A DNA stretch of 10,374 nt from Methanomicrobiales archaeon (lineage in GTDB: Archaea > Halobacteriota > Methanomicrobia > Methanomicrobiales > JACTUA01): the NCBI GenBank assembly GCA_028678555.1, contig JAJRDF010000105.1:1-10374 (forward strand), written 5' to 3'. Every line of letters begins with the position of its first letter. Within the stretch, counting starts at the first letter, position 1. Of this stretch, positions 1-5,989 are shown in pieces. Below the pieces are notes generated by a model. That model saw nothing but the letters and a program-made list of their open reading frames with translations. It was not told the origin of the DNA and did no database searches. The position numbers and the translations under genes were made by a program.

Positions 1-116
1 TATTCAATGCCGGGTATTCCCAGGGCCTGCCCCAGTGTGTCATACCGGAATTTCATCAGTCGGTAGAGATGTTCAGGATCGGATCCGATTTCCATGGTGA
101 GCCCTGACTTGAGTGA

Positions 117-521
117 ACTCCGGATGGCACCCTTCCGTTTGTTCTTGAAACCCTCCAGGATCTTTCCCGGGATCTTCCCGACGCGATCCGGGTCTGCAAC
201 GTGCGGGACGGGGACCGGGTGGTGGCATCCATCATGCTCACCCGGTACAAGGACGTGAAGTTCTGGCTGGGGTTGACCAAGGCTCCCGGGAACACGAATG
301 ACTTCCTGGTCTGGCAGGTGATCCAGGAGGCCAAATCACAGGGTTTTTCCACCCTTGAAGTGGTGGGCGCCAATACCCGGCACCTCTCGTCATACAAGAA
401 CCAGTTCAACCCTGTCCTGGTGCCGGGGTTTAATATCAGGCGGAGGAACCGGCGCGCGGCAGTGGCCGAGAACCTGTACCGGTTCACGAAACGCCGGAAA
501 GGCTCGGCTTACGAGGGATGA
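117..521 (+). pseudogene. C-terminal half of a FemAB/GNAT-like (Acetyltransf_6) transferase, 5' part broken or missing
   Basis: The reading frame from 117 to the TGA at 519-521 encodes the second GNAT-like half of a FemAB-type transferase. Visible parts are RDGDRVVASIMLTRYKDVKFWLGLTKAPG (a beta-hairpin core), then NDFLVWQVIQEAKSQGF (the 'llw..i.wA...G' helix), then TLEVVGANTRHLSSYKNQFNP, where family members carry a 'lg....l..fK..fg' segment before the basic tail. Such proteins transfer amino-acyl or acyl groups in cell-envelope or polysaccharide pathways; the substrate here cannot be read. The only in-frame start is GTG at 201, yet the upstream translation (LPFVLETLQDLSRDLPDAIRVCN) still reads as protein of this family, so 201 is unlikely to be the true start. 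TGA codons at 105 and 114 interrupt the same frame, and no other frame is open through the left edge. It is either a decayed gene or carries one or more sequence errors. Confidence -1.
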
Positions 522-525
522 AAGG

Positions 526-603
526 TCAAGGGGTGTGGAAGCCCAGGGCCCGGGCGGCCCGTGCCAGCTTCAGCTGGGCGATCCACGGCGACTGGTATCC
601 CAT
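526..603 (-). CDS. Possible 25-residue ORF or gene remnant
   Basis: On the minus strand an ATG at 603-601 opens 25 codons to the TGA at 528-526. The peptide ends in a basic amphipathic stretch (WIAQLKLARAARALGFHTP). Its codons (CTG, AAG, GCC, CGG, TTC, CAC, ACC) follow the G/C third-position preference of the real genes nearby, which is why it stands out from ordinary short ORFs. A purine-rich GGAAGGAT lies at 620-613, about nine bases before the ATG, and a TATA-like CATATAT is at 648-642, at a plausible distance for an archaeal promoter. It ends four bases from the convergent transferase fragment. I do not recognise it. It could be a microprotein, the surviving C-terminus of a lost gene, or chance. 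Confidence 0.25.
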   Translation of the reverse strand: MGYQSPWIAQLKLARAARALGFHTP

Positions 604-747
604 AGGAACGCTATCCTTCCCGGCTGTACTCTCATGCGGGCATATATGAAACCTACCGGGGCATCCCATCAGGGAGGTATTCTCATACGAGACGGGCACG
701 GCGGACGGGGAGAAGGCATAAGATCGGGCAAGGAGAAGATATTCAGG

Positions 748-1110
748 ATGAGGGCGTGGATCAGGGACACCGCGGGACTGGGTACAGCCCTCTGGCTCTT
801 CGGGTACCTGGCCTCTCTCCTGCTGTTCTTCACGCCGTTTGCAGGGATCATGGGCTGGATCATCACCGCCATCTTTACCCCGATCACCCTGGCGGTGACC
901 TGGTGGTGGTTCCGGGGAAGAGACCTGCCCCTTCGCTATTTCCTCGGGGTCGGGATCGCCTGGACCGCCATCGCGGTCGTCCTCGATTACCTGTTCATTG
1001 TCCGGCTGTTCCAGACCCCCTATTACGGCCCCGACGTGTTTCTCTACTACGCCCTGACCTTCCTGATCCCGGTGGGAGTAGGCCTGTACCTGGCCCGGAT
1101 GAACCGGTGA
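748..1110 (+). CDS. Small four-helix membrane protein (DUF5367-like)
   Basis: A 120-residue integral membrane protein. Four hydrophobic segments are visible at about residues 11-29, 33-55, 64-88 and 97-116, with short polar turns between them and a basic end (RMNR). The pattern of a TrpTrp-rich second helix followed by 'GIAWTAIAVVLDYLFIV' and a C-terminal helix pair resembles the uncharacterised DUF5367 group; that match is from memory of the family and has no function attached. The ATG at 748 was chosen because the first helix follows it directly and AGGAG lies at 731-735. In-frame extension to ATG 646 would add a Gly-rich, unconvincing leader. The gene is followed after 118 bases by the META lipoprotein on the same strand. 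No signal for a specific role is seen. Confidence 0.75.
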   Translation: MRAWIRDTAGLGTALWLFGYLASLLLFFTPFAGIMGWIITAIFTPITLAVTWWWFRGRDLPLRYFLGVGIAWTAIAVVLDYLFIVRLFQTPYYGPDVFLYYALTFLIPVGVGLYLARMNR

Positions 1111-1219
1111 CCGGGCCGGGTCACGTTCCCGTGAAGCCGGGAGAGAGGCCCCGCTCCACCGGGATACGGGGAATCCTTATCTCACCGGCAGGGGAATACT
1201 CCTCCCGCCCTTTGCAGCA

Positions 1220-1226
1220 GTGATCC
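1220..1226 (+). promoter_or_regulatory. Extended Shine-Dalgarno GTGATCC for the META lipoprotein
   Basis: GTGATCC is complementary to GGATCAC at the 3' end of archaeal 16S rRNA (full complement AGGAGGTGATCC). It is followed by CC and then ATG at 1229. This is the spacing expected if the full consensus were present, since GGAGG would then sit eight bases from the ATG. It argues for ATG 1229 as the start and against the in-frame GTG at 1220, which is part of the site itself. Confidence 0.5.
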
Positions 1227-1228
1227 CC

Positions 1229-1702
1229 ATGCAGGGTCCCCTGATCCCTCACGTCGCGGCGGCGGTGGCACTGGCCATCCTGGCCGCGGGCTGCACCGTT
1301 CCCGATCGCAGCTCCCCGCTTGCAGATACTTCATGGACCCTGACAGAGATCCGGAACGGGGAGGGGGACCTGGTACCGGTCCTTACCGGGACCTATGTGA
1401 CGGCAGCCTTCTCGGCGGAGGGCCGGATTACTGGATCTGCCGGGTGCAACCGCTACTTTGCCGGGTATTCCCTCAGCGGGAACCGCATCGCGATCAGCGA
1501 TGCAGGTTCCACCAAGATGTTCTGCAGCGACCCCGAAGGGATCATGGTGCAGGAGACCCGCTTCCTGGAACACCTTACAGCCTCCACCGGATACCGGATC
1601 GAAAAGGTAACCCTGAGTCTCCTCGGCGAGGGTGACCGGCCTCTCCTCGTTTTCCATGGGGGAACGGCAGCGCGGGAGACCGGCTTCCCGCCGGCTCCCT
1701 GA
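1229..1702 (+). CDS. META-domain (HslJ-like) lipoprotein
   Basis: A 157-residue exported lipoprotein. Residues 1-22 are a signal peptide ending in the lipobox LAAGC, with Cys22 as the predicted lipid-modified residue. The META domain follows at about 32-145: it opens with LADTSWTLTEI, has the signature GSAGCNRYFAGY at 69-80, and TKMFC at 95-99, which matches the family 'T.maC' motif. The cysteines of the two motifs (Cys73 and Cys99) could be near each other. META proteins such as HslJ are envelope proteins linked in bacteria to heat and novobiocin tolerance; no enzymatic activity is known, and the role in this archaeon is unknown. Its TGA stop at 1700-1702 is the first part of the TGATCC ribosome-binding sequence of sfsA, so the two genes are probably co-translated. 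Confidence 0.88.
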   Translation: MQGPLIPHVAAAVALAILAAGCTVPDRSSPLADTSWTLTEIRNGEGDLVPVLTGTYVTAAFSAEGRITGSAGCNRYFAGYSLSGNRIAISDAGSTKMFCSDPEGIMVQETRFLEHLTASTGYRIEKVTLSLLGEGDRPLLVFHGGTAARETGFPPAP

Positions 1703-1705
1703 TCC
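1700..1705 (+). promoter_or_regulatory. Shine-Dalgarno TGATCC overlapping the upstream stop codon
   Basis: TGATCC (complement of GGATCA near the 16S 3' end) sits two bases before the sfsA ATG at 1708, and its TGA is the stop codon of the META gene. The 14-base string TGATCCCCATGCAG at 1700-1713 also occurs at 1221-1234 across the start of the META gene. This arrangement fits termination-reinitiation coupling. Confidence 0.45.
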
Positions 1706-1707
1706 CC

Positions 1708-2430
1708 ATGCAGTTCACTTCCGCGCTTCACCCTGCCACCTTCCTCTCACGGCCGAACCGTTTCCTGGGGGAGGTCAGGATCCGGGGAGAGAGAACCTGC
1801 TGCCATATCCCGTACTCAGGCCGGGCCGGTGAGCTCCTCACGGCCGGCGCCCGGGTCTTTGTCCGGGACCACCGGGGCCCCGGGAGAAAGACCGGATGGG
1901 ACCTGGTGCTGGCTGATACAGGAGAGGTCCTGGCCTGCCTGGACACCCGTCTCTCCGTGCCCCTGGCCCGGGAAGCCCTGGATGCAGGGATCATCCCCGG
2001 GCTCCGTGATCTGGAAGTCGTCCGGACAGAGTACCGGTTCCTTGACTCGCGGATTGATCTGCTCCTTGCAGGGACGGATGGAAGGGAAGTCCTGCTGGAA
2101 GTGAAGTCCTGTACCCTGGTGGAGGAGGAAGTTGCCCTCTTCCCCGACGCCCCTACCGAAAGGGGTCGGCGTCACCTGCGGGACCTGGCCGGGGGTGTGG
2201 CGCAGGGGATGCGGGCCGCGGTCCTCTTCGTGATCCAGCGGCCGGATGGCCGGATCCTGGCGCCGCACGATCGCCGGGATCCCCTCTTCGGGGCTGCACT
2301 GCGCAACGCCGCCGCAGCGGGGGTGGAGGTGTTCGCCTGCGGGTGCCGGGTCTCGCAGGACGGGATCCGGGTGGACCGGCCGGTGCCGGTGTGGCTGGGA
2401 GATGGGCCACCGGTTGCGACGGATGGATGA
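1708..2430 (+). CDS. sfsA: SfsA family protein (sugar fermentation stimulation protein homolog)
   Basis: A 240-residue SfsA homolog, close to the usual 230-240 length. Family landmarks in order: RPNRFLGEV at 15-23 (N-terminal OB-like DNA-binding part), the CHIPYSGRAGELL loop at 32-44, SRIDLLL at 114-120, LLEVKSCTL at 129-137, and FPDAPTERGRRHLRDL at 145-160. Asp117, Glu131 and Lys133 make up the D...ExK core of the PD-(D/E)XK nuclease fold. SfsA was found in E. coli as a DNA-binding protein that stimulates maltose gene expression; nuclease-like activity has been proposed, and its function in archaea is open. The loop reads PYSG where E. coli has PNTG, a change of the conserved Asn. The start is set by TGATCC just upstream and by the normal N-terminus (MQF). 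Confidence 0.93.
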   Translation: MQFTSALHPATFLSRPNRFLGEVRIRGERTCCHIPYSGRAGELLTAGARVFVRDHRGPGRKTGWDLVLADTGEVLACLDTRLSVPLAREALDAGIIPGLRDLEVVRTEYRFLDSRIDLLLAGTDGREVLLEVKSCTLVEEEVALFPDAPTERGRRHLRDLAGGVAQGMRAAVLFVIQRPDGRILAPHDRRDPLFGAALRNAAAAGVEVFACGCRVSQDGIRVDRPVPVWLGDGPPVATDG

Positions 2431-2459
2431 CAAGATCCGTGGAGTACCTTTTCTTCGAA

Positions 2460-2654
2460 TCAGTTCGCGGGTTTCTCCCTGACCGCCTTCTTTGTCACCA
2501 CCGTATCCTTCCCGCAGGTGGGACAACTGACACGGTGTTTGCGCCGGATCGGCTCCCATTCGTCCCAGTCGGCGAAGTGGACCGGTACCCGTGAATACGG
2601 AAACCAGACCCCGCAACCGGAACAGCGGATCTCGACGCGGCGTTTCTGAGTCAT
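2460..2654 (-). CDS. Small zinc-ribbon protein
   Basis: A 64-residue basic protein with two CxxC pairs: CSGC at residues 11-14 and CPTC at 44-47. They are separated by 29 residues that include WFPYSRVPVHFADWDEWEP, rich in Trp and acidic residues. The layout is that of a treble-clef or zinc-ribbon fold binding one zinc. The tail (KKAVREKPAN) is basic. Proteins of this kind often bind nucleic acid or a protein partner, but nothing points to a specific partner. It is convergent with sfsA (29-base gap). Start ATG 2654; the leader has GGATCCC at 2668-2662 but no strong GGAGG, and a short leader is possible. Confidence 0.72.
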   Translation of the reverse strand: MTQKRRVEIRCSGCGVWFPYSRVPVHFADWDEWEPIRRKHRVSCPTCGKDTVVTKKAVREKPAN

Positions 2655-2829
2655 GGAAGAGGGATCCTATCCAGGGAGGATAAGGATTGCGGAGCCTCTC
2701 CCAGAATACCATTCAGAGGTCCGGGGGAATTTCCATACTGTGATGGGCCCGGCAATGCAGGGCACTTCCCGGTCACCCTGATATGAAAGAAACGGCTCCC
2801 GGCCGGAAGGGGGATACCGGCTCCTGCCT
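2655..2829. other. Intergenic gap containing former repeat continuation
   Basis: No intact gene was seen in these 175 bases. The minus-strand frame that continues past the stop of the upstream 511-residue protein (2829 to about 2776) encodes RQEPVSPFRPGAVSF and then stops. This resembles the segment that follows the first copy of the motif in that protein (GDEVVSPVPAEVG). Confidence 0.4.
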
Positions 2830-4365
2830 TCACCGGAGATACCGGAGCCTCCGGGCCCCGGGATGCCCGCTCCACCAGGCCGGGACTTCCGGCTCTCCTC
2901 TCATGGGGGATTCCCGTTCTTTATCGTCCATTGGTTCCGGTTCATGAGGTATGGGTGCAATCGAATCCGGTGTGACACCGGATACCGGTTCCCAGGGCAT
3001 CGGCGATGGGGAGATCGGTTCCTGCGGAGGGAGGGGGGCCGCCTCCCCCATGGCCGCCGGTTCCGCCGGTGGTGGGGATACCAGGTCCTTCAACGCCCTG
3101 GCCACCAGATCCGCCATTGACAGGGATCCCTTCTCCGAACCCTTCGGGATCACAGCCCCAGCCGGAATTGTGGAAATCCCATCTGATGGAGCCGCGGGTA
3201 CCGCGTCTGCCGGAACCGGAGGTACCGCGTCTGCCGGAACCGGGGATGCCACATCCACAGGGACCGGGGATCCCACCTCTGCCGGCACCGGGGATACGAC
3301 CTCGTCTCCCCGCAGGTACCGGAGCCTCCGGAAGCCGGGATGCCCGTTCCACCATGGAAGGACTTCGGGCTTCCCTGGCATCTCCGGTGATACCGTATCA
3401 GGAATGGGAACAGCATGATCCATCACCACCGGAGCTTCCGGTTCCCCCGGAACCGGAGCTACCGGTTCCACCATCGCCTGAACCACCGAGGGAATGGGGG
3501 CAGGGATTACCGGTGAAACGGGGACAGGGATCACCGCCTCTTCTGGGACCCGGGAGACCGACGTCACCGGTGCCGCCACGACCGGTGTCTCCCGGATCCG
3601 GGGATTGAAGGAGATCACCAGGTGCACGGATTCCTGACGGTCATCCAGATCCAGGGACACAATCTGGCATTCCCTGCCCGTGGTCCGCACCGCCAGGCAC
3701 GCAAAGAGGCTGCAGATGGTGCAGGGGGAGAGGAGGCACGCATCCTGCGGGCCGGCCCTCGCCGCACGGCAGCCGGGGTAGAGGGCGAACCCCAGCAGGT
3801 CCACCCGTAACTCCTCCGGTTCCACGGTTGTGACTGCCCGGGCAGCGATCTCCAGGATCTCCCCTGCCACCTCCTCGATCATCTGGGGGATCCGGCCGGG
3901 ATCTGCCGGGACCCTGAGGTGGAAACGGGTCTCCAGTTCCCTCATCAGCGGGAGACACGCGGGAGGGAGGAGGATACCCGTTCTCCCTCCGTGGCTGGCA
4001 GGCGGGGCCCCGGCCTCCCGGCACAGGGGGGATCCGGAGGGCAGCGCATGGAACTGCCCCACCCTCCCGTCCAGTTCCCTGTACGGGATGAAGACGGGCG
4101 GGTCCCGGCACCCGGCACGGAAGAGGAGCGTGGCCGTGTTCGCCTGGTGCTGGACATCCAGGAGGGAAAAGACGGCCGGATCAGGTGTCGGGCCGCGGGT
4201 GAAGGTGAGGAGCAGGATACCGGTGAGGAAGAGGCCCAGCGAGGAGACGATCAGCGCGGGGGTGACGGTCTGAGCGGCCCCGAGGAAGGCCAGGATCAGG
4301 AAGAGCATGGCGGCAAGGATCAGCACGAGTCCGGCTCTCTGGTACGGGTCGTTCTCTTCCGGCAT
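2830..4365 (-). CDS. Two-helix membrane protein with Pro/Val/Ala-rich tail and duplicated WWxGHPGxRRLRYLR motif
   Basis: A 511-residue protein I do not recognise. Two N-terminal membrane helices (about 11-32 and 35-56) are followed by a globular region at about 60-255. That region holds nine cysteines, four of them clustered at 210, 215, 218 and 223 (SPCTICSLFAC), and a beta-rich end (QIVSLDLDDRQESVHLVISF). Residues 256-490 are low-complexity Pro/Val/Ala/Glu with a short helical island, SMADLVARALKDLVS, at 416-430. The motif PEVxxWWxGHPGxRRLRYLR occurs at 333-352 and again as the last residues, 492-511. The tail between them includes eight-residue repeats of the type PVPADAVP coded by 24-base tandem repeats. 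The start ATG 4365 is preceded by GGATCCC and a good TATA box. The tail probably acts as a flexible linker presenting two copies of a short basic docking element. Whether the tail lies in the cytoplasm is not clear. Confidence 0.7.
   Translation of the reverse strand: MPEENDPYQRAGLVLILAAMLFLILAFLGAAQTVTPALIVSSLGLFLTGILLLTFTRGPTPDPAVFSLLDVQHQANTATLLFRAGCRDPPVFIPYRELDGRVGQFHALPSGSPLCREAGAPPASHGGRTGILLPPACLPLMRELETRFHLRVPADPGRIPQMIEEVAGEILEIAARAVTTVEPEELRVDLLGFALYPGCRAARAGPQDACLLSPCTICSLFACLAVRTTGRECQIVSLDLDDRQESVHLVISFNPRIRETPVVAAPVTSVSRVPEEAVIPVPVSPVIPAPIPSVVQAMVEPVAPVPGEPEAPVVMDHAVPIPDTVSPEMPGKPEVLPWWNGHPGFRRLRYLRGDEVVSPVPAEVGSPVPVDVASPVPADAVPPVPADAVPAAPSDGISTIPAGAVIPKGSEKGSLSMADLVARALKDLVSPPPAEPAAMGEAAPLPPQEPISPSPMPWEPVSGVTPDSIAPIPHEPEPMDDKERESPMRGEPEVPAWWSGHPGARRLRYLR
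2842..2900 (-). repeat. Imperfect direct repeat, distal copy (motif-coding)
   Basis: This about 60-base segment, starting with ACCGGAGCCTCCGG on the + strand, matches 3317-3375 with scattered substitutions. Both code on the minus strand for the WWxGHPGxRRLRYLR element of the 511-residue protein, so it is a within-gene duplication. Confidence 0.65.
3197..3292 (-). repeat. 24-base tandem repeat, four units
   Basis: Four consecutive 24-base units start at 3197, 3221, 3245 and 3269. The first two differ at one base (GGTACCGCGTCTGCCGGAAC followed by CGGA or CGGG), and the next two are more diverged. A fifth diverged unit may start at 3293. The unit keeps frame and codes for eight residues (PVPADAVP, PVPVDVAS and similar) in the tail of the 511-residue protein. 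Homogeneity of the first two units points to recent expansion by slippage or unequal exchange. Confidence 0.75.
3317..3375 (-). repeat. Imperfect direct repeat, proximal copy (motif-coding)
   Basis: Partner of the segment at 2842-2900. It codes for residues 332-352 of the 511-residue protein (WWNGHPGFRRLRYLRG). Here the motif is followed by a Gly codon, GGA, where the distal copy has the TGA stop. Confidence 0.65.
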
Positions 4366-4397
4366 GGGATCCGCCTACTCAGTTCTTTTCGGTCGCC

Positions 4398-4405
4398 ATA
4401 TAAAT
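4398..4405 (-). promoter_or_regulatory. TATA box for the 511-residue membrane protein
   Basis: On the minus strand this reads ATTTATAT, within GGATTTATATGGCG, an AT patch in GC-rich sequence. An archaeal start site about 25 bases downstream would fall near 4375, leaving a leader of roughly ten bases that just contains GGATCCC before the ATG at 4365. The position and composition fit a real promoter, so this gene is probably transcribed apart from the glycosyltransferase genes upstream. Confidence 0.6.
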
Positions 4406-4481
4406 CCTGCAGAATCACCCTTCCGGGGATCCCGGGGTCAGGTAAGTAATTCGTTTCATGGGGACACCGGCGACACAACGG

Positions 4482-4739
4482 TCAGTTCAACAGGGAGAGC
4501 GCGTGCAGGCCCACGATCAGCGTGAAGGCGACCAGGCCCACGACGATCACCAGGGAGAGCGGGGTGATGTGCCGCGGTCTCACGTACCGCGGCGTGAGGA
4601 GGAGCACTGCCACGATGATCCAGAGGATCCAGAAGGAGAAGAAGAGCTCCAGGTTGTAGGAACCCCTCCATGCCATGGCGGTGACCATCCCCACCACGAG
4701 GAGGATGGAGGTGACGGCCAGCCAGTCCCGGGACTTCAC
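4482..4739 (-). CDS. Small three-helix membrane protein
   Basis: An 85-residue integral membrane protein with helices at about residues 7-23, 30-49 and 60-82, and a basic loop RYVRPRH at 51-57 that should face the cytoplasm. The start is GTG at 4739; GGAGG at 4753-4749, nine bases upstream, supports it strongly. It lies 64 bases downstream of the glycosyltransferase remnant on the same strand and probably belongs to the same transcript. Small membrane proteins next to membrane-attached family 2 glycosyltransferases are often accessory to lipid-linked sugar transfer, but here that is only inferred from position. I do not recognise the family. Confidence 0.72.
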   Translation of the reverse strand: MKSRDWLAVTSILLVVGMVTAMAWRGSYNLELFFSFWILWIIVAVLLLTPRYVRPRHITPLSLVIVVGLVAFTLIVGLHALSLLN

Positions 4740-4803
4740 CCGTGACCCCCTCCCGCTCCGTGGAAGGATGGAGGGGTGCGTTCACGGGAGGTCCCGGTCC
4801 GGG

Positions 4804-5644
4804 TCATTTCATCCTCTGGATGATGTGATAGGCACTGGTCTGCTGCCGGTTCTGGATATCAAAGAGGATCCCGAAGAGGACGAACTGCATCCCGATCATG
4901 AAGAGCATCAGGGAGAGGATGCCATGGATGAAGAACTCGCTCCCGGGGACGAAGAGCTTCTGCCACACCGCGTAGACCATGCTGATCATCCCGATGAGGG
5001 CGAGGAAAAAACCGGTGACGTAGAAGATGATCAGGGGATGGAAGTTCAGGACAAAATACTTCATCCACAGGCGCCACACGAAGGTCTTCAGGAGAAGCCA
5101 GGAGACCTTCACGATGTAGAACCCGTACCGGATCTTGGATTTCTCCCTTCCGTACCGGGCCGGGATGATGACATCCATGATGTTCGCGCCCAGCACGTTC
5201 ATCTTGGCCAGCATATCATTCAGGTATCCGTACCTGGGATAGATGTCATCCAGGTCAAGCCGGCTGAGGGTCTGCCGGGAGATGGCGGTGTACCCGTTCT
5301 GGGGATCGATCATCTCGTAATAACCGCAGGACATCTTGGTCAGGTACGTGAGGAGCGAGTTCCCGAAGGACCGCCAGGCCGGCATCCCTTTCCTGAGGGT
5401 GGTGTGGACCAGGCGGTTCCCCTTGGTGTAATCCGCCTTCTTCCAGACGATGGGATCCAGGAGGTGGGGCAGGTACCGGGGATCCATCTGGTTGTCCCCG
5501 GCCATCCCCGGTCCCGTCCGTGGAGGCATCGTCCACCACGTAGACCCTGTCGACATAGGAAGGAATGGACGTGAGGGTATCCTCTATCAGCTCTTCCTCG
5601 TTGTAGGCCGGGATCACCACACCGACGGAATGCTGGGCGTACAT
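4804..5644 (-). pseudogene. Family 2 glycosyltransferase with C-terminal membrane helices, disrupted by internal frame-shifting deletion
   Basis: The gene starts at ATG 5644 with a normal GT2 N-terminus: VGVVIPAYNEEELI (nucleotide-sugar site) and VYVVDDASTDGT (first acidic motif). At about 5509-5506 the family sequence jumps to MAGDNQMDPRYLP, which is in another frame. The roughly 40 residues that usually lie between, including the 'N.GVG.AI..GY' helix, are absent. The rest runs in the second frame to the TGA at 4804: ADYTKGNRL, DPQNGYTAISR, YPRYGYLNDML, IPARYGREKSKIRYG, then two membrane helices (around LIIFYVTGFFLALIGMISMV and LSLMLFMIGMQFVLFGILF). Relatives are membrane-bound GTs that use a nucleotide sugar and a polyprenyl phosphate or growing glycan. 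From the gap left, the missing length should be 2 modulo 3. As read it cannot make a working enzyme; a misassembly is the alternative. Confidence 0.85.
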
Positions 5645-5989
5645 GGATACCTTCGCAGACAGGGGCTGCTCGAGGAATAACCGGGGTTATCCACCCACCC
5701 AACCAGCCCTACCTCTCTCATAGAAACCACGATTATTTAAACTTTTTTATACTTTTCAATTATAAAAGCCTAAAGAGTATTAATTTACTTTTCCCCACAG
5801 GTTCAGCAGTTGTTTTCTCCGGGAGATGCAGAAAAATTCACTGAGGGAGTTCCTTTTAACGGCCACATATCTGTCAATGGGACCCGCAACATTGAAATAT
5901 ATCCCCTTCATCCCGTCGGAAAACACGTTGTCCTCCGAGAGACCTCCCATAAGCTCATTACGTCCCGGTGGAAAACGTGTCTCTGTTCT
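5645..5989. promoter_or_regulatory. AT-rich divergent promoter region and leader
   Basis: This 345-base gap separates the minus-strand glycosyltransferase from the plus-strand beta-helix gene. The core at about 5725-5800 is by far the most AT-rich stretch of the window. It carries TATA-like elements for both directions: TATAAAAAA on minus (5751-5743) and ATTATAAAAG on plus (5759-5768). A second plus-strand candidate, AAATATAT, is at 5895-5902. If the first plus promoter is used, the beta-helix gene has a leader of about 200 bases. From TTG 5810 the beta-helix frame is open, but its codon use is unlike the rest of the gene, so I treat 5810-5989 as untranslated. No riboswitch or clear stem-loop was recognised. 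Confidence 0.5.

Noticed and set aside
355..1110. A single 251-residue protein extending upstream of the four-helix membrane protein
   Set aside because: Its first 130 residues are in another frame of the transferase fragment, then low-complexity Gly/Arg sequence. The real protein starts at ATG 748 just before the first membrane helix.
1816..2712. A 298-codon minus-strand open frame across sfsA
   Set aside because: It is antisense to a clear sfsA gene with conserved motifs and shows no recognisable domain.
2830..2832. TGA read as selenocysteine or another recoded residue
   Set aside because: The matching position in the other copy is Gly (GGA), there is no recognisable SECIS element in the 3' region, and the continuation ends at another TGA 18 codons later. 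A nonsense change or a natural end is simpler.
3197..3292. Regular 24-base repeats as a possible CRISPR array
   Set aside because: The units are contiguous with no spacers and code for an eight-residue repeat inside a long ORF.
3006..3608. Pro-rich 200-codon open frame on the + strand
   Set aside because: It is the antisense of the repetitive tail of the 511-residue protein. Repeats that keep frame on one strand give long open frames on the other. There is no start signal.
4675..5574. A 299-codon open frame on the + strand
   Set aside because: It is antisense to the small membrane gene and to the glycosyltransferase. The translation is rich in Glu, Asp, His and Pro with no domain, which is the usual shadow of a GC-rich gene. 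The minus-strand frames carry clear GT2 motifs.
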